Below are positions 1 to 8,332 of a stretch of DNA of 64,000 nt, piece by piece. Location of the stretch: the NCBI GenBank assembly GCA_037447655.1, contig JBBHKE010003360.1, positions 232,885-296,884 of the forward strand, written 5' to 3'. Each line of letters opens with the position of its first letter. The first letter of the stretch is position 1. Made by a program: the position numbers and the translations under genes. This stretch comes from Zygnema cylindricum. Its lineage: Eukaryota > Streptophyta > Zygnematophyceae > Zygnematales > Zygnemataceae. Below the pieces are notes generated by a model. It was not told where the DNA came from and did not search any database. It worked only from the letters and a program-made list of their open reading frames with translations.

Positions 1-465
1 CCTGGACTCCCTTGAGTCCGCAGCAAAAAGAATCACTGAAAATGGTCAAGTAAATTGATAGATATGAATGGTCAAAGATGACCCTTTTGTACAGGAGCTC
101 TCTCGGAGAGAGGTTGCTACCTACTAAATTTTCTAAGTCCTATCTCTCTCTAAAACTCTATCTACTGACGTACGGCACCAATCAAAATACTGTGTCATAC
201 AGAAAAGTACATGTGCCGGTGTACTTTATGTACGGCCATCGTACGACATGGCCAAAATGTCGACACGTGTCATATCGGGATTTGTTCCTGTAATCTCCGG
301 AGTTGCCGTAATCCAACGTTGTCACGCCACGTGTCACATGACGTGGCGATGACAGTAAAACGCGAAAAGTACATATTCCGTGATCGCGGCGCCTATCGTG
401 GGCGTTGTTGATATTTGAGTATTTTATAGGTCTGTATTAGGATAGAAAAAGAGCTGAGGCGGTCT

Positions 466-545
466 GCCTCTAACTCCCCTTTCCAAGCCCCCATACTTGT
501 CGTAGTCACTGAAGGCTGGATAGGGAGCTAGAGCCATGGCTGCCT
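466..545 (+). other. Conserved stem-loop in U3 of element A LTR
   Basis: The arms CCAAGCCCCC and AGGCTGG, with outer arms CTCTAACTCCCC and GGGAGCTAGAG, enclose a loop containing ACTTGTCGTAGTCACT. The same loop recurs in every LTR subfamily of the window, while in most of them the arms differ in sequence but stay complementary. An identical copy lies at 3595-3674. Confidence 0.7.
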
Positions 546-598
546 AGGCTCTCTAGAGAAGACAGGGGGTAAATTATGTAGTCTTACCAAAAGTTAGT

Positions 599-668
599 TG
601 ACGGACCCAGGAATTGATCCTGGTACCTACCGTCCATCAATCCGCGTTAGCCGTTAGCTCTAGCCGTT
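599..668 (-). other. tRNA-like segment inside LTR A (antisense to the element)
   Basis: Read on the minus strand, this gives GCTAACGGCTAACGC, a stretch resembling a D/anticodon region, then a T-arm-like CCAGG-ATCAATT-CCTGG and GTCCGTCA, which resembles an acceptor 3' strand. A pol III B-box-like motif is present but imperfect. Equivalent segments occur at the same place in the other LTR subfamilies. A second copy lies at 3728-3797. Confidence 0.5.
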
Positions 669-819
669 ATGTCTAGAACAGATATTACGATATATAGGGT
701 TTGACAAATATATAAATCGTTATATGTAGATTAATCCGTTTAACGGCTAATAGATACTTAGTACATAGATACAGTTTAGTTTAGTACGAAGTACGGAATG
801 GGGGCAGAACGGATACCAC

Positions 820-910
820 GCATTTGTTTCGATAGCGAAACAAATACCGCGCATTTGTTTCGACAGCGAAACAAATACTGCGCATTTGTTTCGATAGCGA
901 AACAAATACC
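820..910 (+). repeat. Three tandem TTTGTTTCG palindromes
   Basis: ATTTGTTTCG, a four-base spacer (ATAG or ACAG) and CGAAACAAAT form a perfect 10-bp hairpin. It is repeated three times with a 31-bp period (822-845, 853-876, 884-907). The same array is in the 3' LTR at 3949-4039. Single or diverged versions occur in LTRs B, C, F and G. Its position upstream of the TATA box suits a regulatory site, but no factor can be named. Confidence 0.8.
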
Positions 911-1027
911 GCGCGTCGAATTTCAGCGGCTACGATTATAGCCGGTCTTGATCGGACGGCCACGATAGGCGCCGCGATCACGGAAAAGGCATTTTTGGCG
1001 TTTTACGGTCTTTGTCACGTCAAGTGA

Positions 1028-1197
1028 CACGTGGCGTGATAACATTGGACTACGGGAATTCCGGAGATTACAGGAACTAATCCTGATTTGACACGTGTCG
1101 ACATTTTGGCCATGTTGTACAATGGCCGTACAGAAAGTACACCGGCACCTGTACTTTTCTGTACGACACAGTAATTTGATTGGTGCCGTACTTCAGT
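1028..1197 (+). promoter_or_regulatory. U3 promoter block: G-boxes and GTAC cluster
   Basis: Two CACGTG G-boxes (1028-1033, and 1092-1097 inside the palindrome GACACGTGTC) are followed by six GTAC cores within about 95 bp. G-boxes are bound by plant bZIP and bHLH factors, and GTAC is the core site of SBP/SPL proteins. That these sites are used is inference from position. The same elements recur in LTRs B, C, E and G. Confidence 0.5.
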
Positions 1198-1271
1198 AGA
1201 TAGAGTTTTAGAGAGGGAATAGGACTTAGAAAATTTTGGGTAGGCAGCTGCCTCTCCCAGAGAGCACCCTG

Positions 1272-1278
1272 TATAAAT
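1272..1278 (+). promoter_or_regulatory. TATA box of LTR A
   Basis: TATAAAT lies about 375 bp before the LTR end, downstream of the G-box/GTAC block, where an LTR promoter is expected. It is repeated at 4401-4407 in the 3' LTR. Confidence 0.55.
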
Positions 1279-1627
1279 GGCAAACTTTGGCCAGCCATAA
1301 CTATCAATTTACTTGACCATTTTCAGTGATTCTTTTTGCTGCGGACTCAGGGGAGTCTAGGCTACACAGGGGTGTAGTCGGTCAGAGTTTTTGTCTGCCA
1401 GGGTGGCTGTATTTCTAAGGGAAAGTCAAAGTGGGTGAATGTGTCCAAATCTCATATTCTAACTTTGCATTCTGTGGTGGAACTGAGCACACAGAAAGTG
1501 TTATTTCACAGGGGTGAATCTATATTGGGGTTCTGACTGTCAAGGGGTCAGTCACTTGGGTTTATATTAACTTGGAGTCGGCACTATCTAGATTAGCTTC
1601 TTTTGGATCTGCATACTCTGAGGGCCA

Positions 1628-3505
1628 ATGGAGGTCTCAGAGTTTCAGGTTATGGGCCCACCATCTAGGGTGCCTATGTTTGATGGAACAGGCTTCACGT
1701 ATTGGGCGTTTACAATGGAGGGATTGCTTTTCGAGAAGCACTTATGGGGAATTGTTGCGGGACAAGTGAGATGTCCGCCACCTAGCTTTGGAGGAGCTTA
1801 CTACGGAGAATCATCTGAGACTGTCCAGAATATCACCCGGAGTTCAGATGCAACGGAAGGTGAAGGGAAAAACCTTTCCGTGGATGGGGAAATAGGGGAG
1901 AAGGAAAAAGGGACACCTATGGTGAGGGGAGCTAGGCTCTCAGCTATGGTACCACATGTAGGGATTAAAACTGAAGAAAATGACAGGAAAATATGGGAAT
2001 ACAAAAACACTATAGCAAAACATCTCATACTTAGATATGTGTCTAAGTCGATAGCTATCACTCTTTTAAGTCTAACCAAGTCTTCGGAGATATGGGAAGC
2101 ACTAACTCAGATTTATAAGAGTGAGACTATTCAGAGGCAGCAATTAGTAAAACAAGAAATAGATGCCTACGTTTATAAAGGCGGTAGCATGATAGAGTTT
2201 TGTAATGATATTGCTGCGTTATATGTTGAGCTTACTAGTGCGGGATATGTAGAATCTGAGGAGAGTAAGATTAATACACTAATTATGAAACTCCCAGATG
2301 AGTACGAAAACATAATTTGTCGTATGCAGGCAATGGATGGCTCCTCATGGACTTGGAGCTTTACCATGGGGATAATTCTTGTGAGGGAAAGCACTTTGGA
2401 GCTTCGTAGGGGAAAGGACAAGGTCAATGCATTTTCAGCTGGTGGTGATTGGCGGAATCGTGATGAGAGGAACGGCGGTGACGAGCGGAAGCGTGATGAG
2501 AAGAACGGTGGTGACGAGCGGAAGCGTGATGAGAGAAAGAAAGACAAAGGTAAACCTTATCGGAACTTTGGTGGAAAGAGAGGGAGAGGAAAAGGCACGG
2601 GAGCTTTGAAAAAAGGGGTTTGCTTCTTTTGTAGGGAACCGGGTCATTATATGGAGGAATGCCCTTGTTTGGAAAAACTTAGAAGTTGGAATGTGGATGA
2701 GGAGGACGAAGAGGAAGAGGAGAAAGAGGATGAAGAAAAATTGGAGCTTCTTCACATCGGTAGAATGGGGAAGAGAGAAAAGTACACAGAAATAGGACGA
2801 AGGCAACAGTGTGCTTTTGGAGGTATAAGGGAAGTAAAGAGAGAGGAGATACTTGAAGAAGTTCAAAATATTGAGGATAGTTTCATAAATATTTTGGAAA
2901 CAGAAAACTGGTCGGAAAGGGAGACTTCAACGGATTCCGAGGAAAGGGGAGAATTAATTCTAGAGGGGGTTTTAAAAGATAGGGGAGAAGAGAAATATTT
3001 ATTGGGAATTAAAATAGAAAGTGATAGTGGAAAGAATTCCATGGGAGACAGTGAGGGAAGTTCAGAAAATGGGGTAATTATCATGGATAAAAATATGATT
3101 ACGGAAGATGTAGATCTTATGAGGAACTTAGTGGGGACTAGTGGTTTTTGGGAATATTTGAAGGTGGATGGATTTGACATCACTACTTGGTGTGATGTCT
3201 CTTGTGAAGATGTGCCTGTAAAAGGGTTATCATCCGGGTATGTGTTGAAGGTTGGGGATGGGGCTGGTTGTTTGAATTTCAAGAGGGAAAGTGGATTTAG
3301 TGTGGATGGAAAAGGGAAGAGGTGGATAAAATCTTTGCTCGGGTTTAAGAAAAATGGGATGTTAAATAAAATATGTGATACAATTATCATTTCAGTTCAT
3401 TTTATCCACTGTGTTAAATACTTAAGTTTTATGAAAGGAAAAGGAAAAAGAAAAAGGAAAAGAAAAAGGGGAGGGGGTGTTTGTTTACTTGTTTGTGGAA
3501 GTTAA
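1628..3505 (+). CDS. Gag-like protein with zinc knuckle fused to an RNase H remnant
   Basis: One open ORF of 625 aa. The N-terminal third has the copia Gag layout: VPMFDGTGFTYW, then a UBN2-like region with WEALTQIYKSE and KLPDEYENIICRM. A charged segment with repeats of about ten residues (NGGDERKRDE) precedes the zinc knuckle CFFCREPGHYMEEC (CX2CX4HX4C, near residue 335). A long acidic stretch follows. The segment around residues 515-560 (DITTWCDVSCEDVPVKG, then SGYVL) matches the RNase H region of element D (DITTWSDASYRDAPMKS). Everything from protease to RT is missing. The tail is lysine/arginine-rich. The first ATG lies in the LTR and a second in-frame ATG lies in the primer-binding site at 1652. 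The protein probably forms the virus-like particle. What the RNase H remnant does is unknown. Confidence 0.88.
   Translation: MEVSEFQVMGPPSRVPMFDGTGFTYWAFTMEGLLFEKHLWGIVAGQVRCPPPSFGGAYYGESSETVQNITRSSDATEGEGKNLSVDGEIGEKEKGTPMVRGARLSAMVPHVGIKTEENDRKIWEYKNTIAKHLILRYVSKSIAITLLSLTKSSEIWEALTQIYKSETIQRQQLVKQEIDAYVYKGGSMIEFCNDIAALYVELTSAGYVESEESKINTLIMKLPDEYENIICRMQAMDGSSWTWSFTMGIILVRESTLELRRGKDKVNAFSAGGDWRNRDERNGGDERKRDEKNGGDERKRDERKKDKGKPYRNFGGKRGRGKGTGALKKGVCFFCREPGHYMEECPCLEKLRSWNVDEEDEEEEEKEDEEKLELLHIGRMGKREKYTEIGRRQQCAFGGIREVKREEILEEVQNIEDSFINILETENWSERETSTDSEERGELILEGVLKDRGEEKYLLGIKIESDSGKNSMGDSEGSSENGVIIMDKNMITEDVDLMRNLVGTSGFWEYLKVDGFDITTWCDVSCEDVPVKGLSSGYVLKVGDGAGCLNFKRESGFSVDGKGKRWIKSLLGFKKNGMLNKICDTIIISVHFIHCVKYLSFMKGKGKRKRKRKRGGGVCLLVCGS
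1648..1663 (+). promoter_or_regulatory. Primer-binding site of A: half-tRNA (initiator Met) type
   Basis: GGTTATGGGCCCACCA directly follows the CA end of the 5' LTR. It is the reverse complement of the anticodon stem-loop of plant initiator tRNA-Met, not of its 3' CCA end. Drosophila copia and yeast Ty5 are known to prime from an initiator-Met tRNA cut in the anticodon loop, and this site fits that mechanism. Confidence 0.88.
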
Positions 3506-3534
3506 AAGAAAAATAGACTAGAAAATAAGGGGAG
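3435..3534 (+). other. Polypurine tract region of A
   Basis: The immediate plus-strand primer is GAAAATAAGGGGAG (3521-3534), abutting the 3' LTR. A second, longer purine run (about 3435-3477) encodes the basic Gag tail and could act as an upstream polypurine tract. The proximal tract is clear. A role for the distal run is inference. Confidence 0.75.
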
Positions 3535-4776
3535 TGTTGATATTTGAGTATTTTATAGGTCTGTATTAGGATAGAAAAAGAGCTGAGGCGGTCTGCCTCT
3601 AACTCCCCTTTCCAAGCCCCCATACTTGTCGTAGTCACTGAAGGCTGGATAGGGAGCTAGAGCCATGGCTGCCTAGGCTCTCTAGAGAAGACAGGGGGTA
3701 AATTATGTAGTCTTACCAAAAGTTAGTTGACGGACCCAGGAATTGATCCTGGTACCTACCGTCCATCAATCCGCGTTAGCCGTTAGCTCTAGCCGTTATG
3801 TCTAGAACAGATATTACGATATATAGGGTTTGACAAATATATAAATCGTTATATGTAGATTAATCCGTTTAACGGCTAATAGATACTTAGTACATAGATA
3901 CAGTTTAGTTTAGTACGAAGTACGGAATGGGGGCAGAACGGATACCACGCATTTGTTTCGATAGCGAAACAAATACCGCGCATTTGTTTCGACAGCGAAA
4001 CAAATACTGCGCATTTGTTTCGATAGCGAAACAAATACCGCGCGTCGAATTTCAGCGGCTACGATTATAGCCGGTCTTGATCGGACGGCCACGATAGGCG
4101 CCGCGATCACGGAAAAGGCATTTTTGGCGTTTTACGGTCTTTGTCACGTCAAGTGACACGTGGCGTGATAACATTGGACTACGGGAATTCCGGAGATTAC
4201 AGGAACTAATCCTGATTTGACACGTGTCGACATTTTGGCCATGTTGTACAATGGCCGTACAGAAAGTACACCGGCACCTGTACTTTTCTGTACGACACAG
4301 TAATTTGATTGGTGCCGTACTTCAGTAGATAGAGTTTTAGAGAGGGAATAGGACTTAGAAAATTTTGGGTAGGCAGCTGCCTCTCCCAGAGAGCACCCTG
4401 TATAAATGGCAAACTTTGGCCAGCCATAACTATCAATTTACTTGACCATTTTCAGTGATTCTTTTTGCTGCGGACTCAGGGGAGTCTAGGCTACACAGGG
4501 GTGTAGTCGGTCAGAGTTTTTGTCTGCCAGGGTGGCTGTATTTCTAAGGGAAAGTCAAAGTGGGTGAATGTGTCCAAATCTCATATTCTAACTTTGCATT
4601 CTGTGGTGGAACTGAGCACACAGAAAGTGTTATTTCACAGGGGTGAATCTATATTGGGGTTCTGACTGTCAAGGGGTCAGTCACTTGGGTTTATATTAAC
4701 TTGGAGTCGGCACTATCTAGATTAGCTTCTTTTGGATCTGCATACTCTGAGGGCCAATGGAGGTCTCAGAGTTTCA
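3535..4776 (+). repeat. 3' LTR of element A
   Basis: It repeats 406-1647 at a fixed offset of 3129 bp and ends GAGTTTCA before the second GGCGT. Short ORFs inside the two LTRs translate identically, and no substitutions were found in the blocks compared by eye. Confidence 0.93.
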
Positions 4777-5275
4777 GGCGTCCGATCAAAACCGGATACA
4801 ACTATAGCCGTTGAAAATATACGCGAGGTATTTGTTTCGTGTTCGAAACAAATGCGAGGTATCCTTTTCATATAGTACATTAAAATCGTACAAAAATTGT
4901 ATCTATACATTACGTATCTATATCTCGTTAAATGAACTAGTCTACGTGTAACATAATAAATATTTATCAAACCTAATATATCTTAACCTTAATCATAGAC
5001 TTATAGGTTAAGGCTACCGACTAATTTGACGGACGGCAAGTACCCGGATCAAATTCGGGGTCCGTCAGATATTTTAGGTAACTCTATCGAGATTTCCCTT
5101 CCTGTCCTCTTTGGACAGCCTAGGCAGCCATGGATCTAACTCCTCTCCAATTTCTCAGTGACTGCGACAAGTTTGAGAGTTGGAGAGAGAAGTTAGAGAT
5201 AGACTGCCTCAACTTCTATATTTCTTTTCAGACCTAGAAAATACTAATAAAACCATTAGTTTCTACAATTATCCT

Positions 5276-5515
5276 CTTATCTATGTCTTTCTCTACTTGA
5301 ATTACCAAAATGTATTTTGCTTCCCCCATATCCTTCATTTCAAATATTTCTTTTAGATCCTTTTTTTGGTTTGTTTATTTTATCCATAGATTTACTTAAT
5401 ACAAGCAAGTCATCAACATAAATGGCAATAAAAATGATACCTTCCTCATCTTCAAACAGGTAAATTGAGTGATCTGGGCCGATCCGAATGTATCCCATCA
5501 CCAATACAACCCAAA
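5276..5515 (-). pseudogene. Copia reverse transcriptase fragment
   Basis: The minus-strand translation includes YIRIGPDHSIYLFEDEEG followed by IYVDDLLVLSKSMDKIN. YVDD is the catalytic box of copia RT. It aligns with 18380-18600 in element D. No RT outside this short piece is present and LTR G begins directly beside it, so this is a broken relic. Confidence 0.8.
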
Positions 5516-6471
5516 GGAACAACTCAACAATAAGAGGATGGGACATCCGATAGCCTACATGGATCACGCTTTGAAAGAAGCACTAGTCACACGATCCTCA
5601 CGGTCGACGTGGAAGGCCTCCCAATCACCTTTTAGGAATCGTGGACAAAGAGCCATAATGTTTCTAGCCCCACAGCCACCTCCCAATCATGGCAGGACTA
5701 GGACAAAAAGAAAGAAAATAACGAGGACGTGCCAAGGAGCAATGTCTATCGCATTGCAAGAAATGTGGGACAAATGGAGGTAAAGGGCGTCTTGTACTAA
5801 TATTCGCAGGGCTGAGATACGGGTGTACAATCGCAGGCGGGGGGATCCCAAATCATATGCCCCCAAGAAATCTACATCACATACAAAATTCCAATCGTCG
5901 TCCGTAGGGCCAGACAGAAGTGTGTTGGAAGACAATTGAGGAAAGGTACTAGATGAAGGACCACCAAGAGCCACACAACGCCAACAACAATGTATATGGT
6001 AGGCGTAACTAGCGACGACCGTGGAATGGTTATGACACCCAAGACATTCCAAACGTGTAAAGGTTGGTTTACGAGGATTCGGTGGAGGAGGTGGGAGGGG
6101 GAGAAGGGGAAGTGAGGTGGTCCGCACCTGATTAATAAATAAAAAAAGCCATGGATTGGTGTGGTGAAAGGAAGAAAAAACAGAGGAGAGGAAGAGAAAC
6201 CATGGGTAATGAGTGGTAAAAATTATAATGTAAGAGGAAGATCATGGGTCGGACGGGAGGGAGGAGGGAGAGGAGGGAGAAATAGGGGTTCGAGAGGAGT
6301 GACCGATGTCTTTGTTCTTGGTGTCTTTATTTATTTCTAACCCTTGTTTTTATGCATTAGGTTATAATTAGTGTCCATTCCCGTTGTTCGATAAAGTGTG
6401 GGGTGTAGGTAGGACAGGGAAAGAAATGGAACTACCAAAGAAAGCGAGACAAGACGGTTAGGGCCAAAAAT
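5516..6471. other. Unassigned stretch between the RT relic and the dispersed repeat
   Basis: I recognise no gene here. A minus-strand ORF of 146 codons (5687-6127) contains a proline-rich start and no motif I can place. From about 6065 the plus strand becomes purine-rich. Confidence 0.4.
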
Positions 6472-6813
6472 CGGGGAGGCCTTGTGGGAGAAAAGTCAAG
6501 TTGTTGAAAAAGAGAGGAGGGTGTCATGTGTGTTTGAAGAGAAACCAGAAAGGCCACCACCAAAGAGAAGAGGGAGGAGGAGAGGGGGGAAGAGGATGAA
6601 GAGAAACCAGAAAGGCCACCACCAAGGAGAAGAGGGAGGAGGAGGATGCCAAGTCAGTATGGCGATAGTATGGCGATGCTAGGTGGATGTTATTCCTTTC
6701 CGTGGAAGTGTGACAATATCGATGGTGGGGAGTATAGTAGATTCTCGAGGGGAAGGGGGAAAGGAACGGGGAGGGGAAAGAGGATGGAATATTGCATAGT
6801 GCTAGGAGGATGG
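6472..6813 (+). repeat. Dispersed repeat, left part (resumes at 22563)
   Basis: It is homologous to 28485-28791: both contain AGGCCTTGTGGGAG, GAAACCA..AAAGGCCACCACCAA, a GAAGAGGGAGGAGGAG run and TGGCGATGCTAGGTGGATG. This copy holds a local duplication of the GAGAAACCAGAAAGGCCACC segment. Element D interrupts it after GGAGGATGG. Its nature is unknown. Confidence 0.8.
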
Positions 6814-7324
6814 TGTAATTATGTGACCTCCATTGGTCCACGAAATGTCCAGCTTATATAAAGCCTCTAGGATAATATTTTCACTTTTGAATTTAGCAAA
6901 GAATAAATGCCACATTGGCACGCAAAAATCTCTGACCGACTACACCTTTAGGTAGCCTGGACTTCCTTGAGTCTGCAATAAAAAGAATCATTGAAACTGC
7001 TCACTTGAGCATTAAGTTATGGCTGGCCAAAAATGGTCTGTAAATACAGATGCACTCTAGGAGAGAGGCAGCTACCTAAAGTTTTCTAATTCCTAAGCTG
7101 ATGCACTCTAGGAGAGAGGCAGCTACCTAAAGTTTTCTAATTCCTAAGCTCCCTCTCTGAACCTGTTACTAGTGTACCTAGCTAATCAAAGGACTGTAAG
7201 GTACAAGAAGGTATAGGTACCGCTATACTTCTTGTACGGCCATAGTACAACATGGCAGCTCAGCTGACGCGTGTCAGTACTTGAGGCGTAGTTGCTCCCC
7301 CAGTAACATCTGCTGTCCAATTAT

Positions 7325-8332
7325 TGCAATTAGGTGTCCTCCATTGGACTACAGAATTCAAGAAGCCTCTAAGTAGTTTTTAACTTACCCACTTTCGGCC
7401 ATAACCACTGCTGCCCAAGCTGACAAATTGATAATCTAACTGCACTCCTATGCATCTTGGACTCCCCTGAGTCTGTAGCAGAAAGAATCAATGAAAACGA
7501 CGAACCAGCCGATTAGTTATGGGGTGGCAAATATACCAATTTAAACAAACTCTCAATGAGAGAGATGACTGCCTACAAAAAGTTTTTAAGTCCTAAACCT
7601 CTTCTCACAACCCCTATCTATCACAGTACAATCCAATTAAATCAGTGTACAGCACATAAAGGTACTACGGCTGATGTAATTTCTGTAGGGCCTGTGTACG
7701 ATAAGGCCATTCAGTGGACGTGTGTCTACTTTTAACTCGTCCTTAGGTTCTCCAGAATTCTCGCGACCGAATGTTATCTCTCCAGGTGTTGCCAGGTCAC
7801 GCCACGTCCAAAACCGCCAAAGTGACCATTCCGGGATTTTGGCAGCGATATGTGCCGTCGGATCGTAAACGGACATTTAATTTTAGCTGTCGAAACAAAT
7901 GTCTCATTCATTTGTTTCCTGCAAAGATCATGTTTCGCACTATGTATTAGTTAGTTATATGTTCTTTCATTCGTCATTTTGTTAATTGGATTTACGATCA
8001 TAACACTGTTAAAATATTTATCACACCCTATGTATTCTAACGAACTCATACGACAAACCGGTTAGAGCTAACGGCTACGCCTCGCTCTGCTGGTCGGAGG
8101 TTCGAGTCCTGTCGAACTTAACCTTTTAATGAGAGTGACTTATGTCACTCCTTAGTCTTGCCTATGGAGATGAGGCAACCATGGCTCCACCACTCTCTCT
8201 CTCCTTCAATGACCACAACAAGTATTGGGTCTAGCGAGACGGGATGGAGTTAGGTTGTCTGCACTTTTCTTGTCGTTTTCCGCTAATATATTTAGACCAA
8301 GAAAATACCCTATAAATCTATAAATTTCAACA
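7325..8332 (-). mobile_element. Solo LTR 'F'
   Basis: A 1008-bp LTR on the minus strand, starting TGCAATTAGG and ending TTTCAACA in plus-strand view, flanked by the 5-bp duplication ATTAT (7320-7324 and 8333-8337). No internal sequence is present, so it arose by LTR-LTR recombination. It carries the best tRNA-like segment of the window. Confidence 0.9.
8056..8125 (+). other. tRNA-like segment inside LTR F
   Basis: It holds CGGTTAGAGCTAACGG, CTACGCC and GGTTCGAGTCC. The last is a perfect pol III B box (GGTTCGANTCC). It lies antisense to the LTR. The D-arm-like and T-arm-like parts are recognisable, but I could not fold a full acceptor stem, so I treat it as tRNA-derived rather than a working tRNA gene. 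Confidence 0.6.

Larger units (their letters stand above)
406..1647 (+). repeat. 5' LTR of element A
   Basis: It begins TGTTGATATTTGAG and ends GAGTTTCA. In order it holds a conserved stem-loop (466-545), an antisense tRNA-like segment (599-668), three tandem TTTGTTTCG hairpins (820-910), two G-boxes, a GTAC-rich block and a TATA box at 1272. The LTR runs past an ATG at 1628 that is in frame with the downstream Gag ORF, so the first residues of Gag are LTR-encoded. Confidence 0.93.
406..4776 (+). mobile_element. Non-autonomous copia retrotransposon 'A', complete, recent
   Basis: It has two 1242-bp LTRs (406-1647 and 3535-4776) that start TG and end CA, at a constant spacing of 3129 bp with no difference in the blocks I compared. 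The 5-bp target duplication GGCGT flanks it on both sides. A primer-binding site follows the 5' LTR and a polypurine tract precedes the 3' LTR. The internal region is only 1887 bp and encodes one long Gag-like ORF. There is no protease, integrase or reverse transcriptase, so mobility must depend on enzymes supplied by a relative. The untouched LTR pair and open ORF point to very recent insertion. Confidence 0.93.
1..5267 (-). mobile_element. Copia-type LTR 'G', minus orientation, cut by the window edge and interrupted by element A
   Basis: Positions 1-405 and 4782-5267 together match solo LTR C (9060-9983) closely and in the same order. They form one LTR read on the minus strand, whose U5 side lies before the window start. 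The right terminus is a decayed version (tctaca) of the usual ttcaaca end. Immediately beyond it lies a reverse transcriptase fragment, so this LTR either sits inside an RT gene or belongs to a deleted element. Element A splits it exactly at GGCGT (401-405 and 4777-4781). The left target duplication of G itself cannot be seen. Confidence 0.8.

Noticed and set aside
78-411. Short ORFs in LTR G, repeated in LTR C at 9171-9591
   Set aside because: They are open by chance in LTR sequence and the same frame is not kept in other LTR subfamilies.
466-545. Hammerhead ribozyme in the LTR, as in plant retrozymes
   Set aside because: The CTGATGA and GAAA core boxes are not arranged as a hammerhead requires.
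2173-3638. Minus-strand ORFs opposite Gag of element A
   Set aside because: They are shadows of the 625-codon frame; Phe/Ser-rich composition mirrors the Lys/Glu-rich sense strand.
6482-6861. Gly/Arg-rich plus-strand ORFs in the dispersed repeat
   Set aside because: They follow purine-rich composition, and the related copy at 28485 does not preserve the frames.
8056-8125. A functional tRNA gene in LTR F
   Set aside because: The B box is perfect but I could not pair a full acceptor stem or define an anticodon loop, and the segment is part of every LTR.
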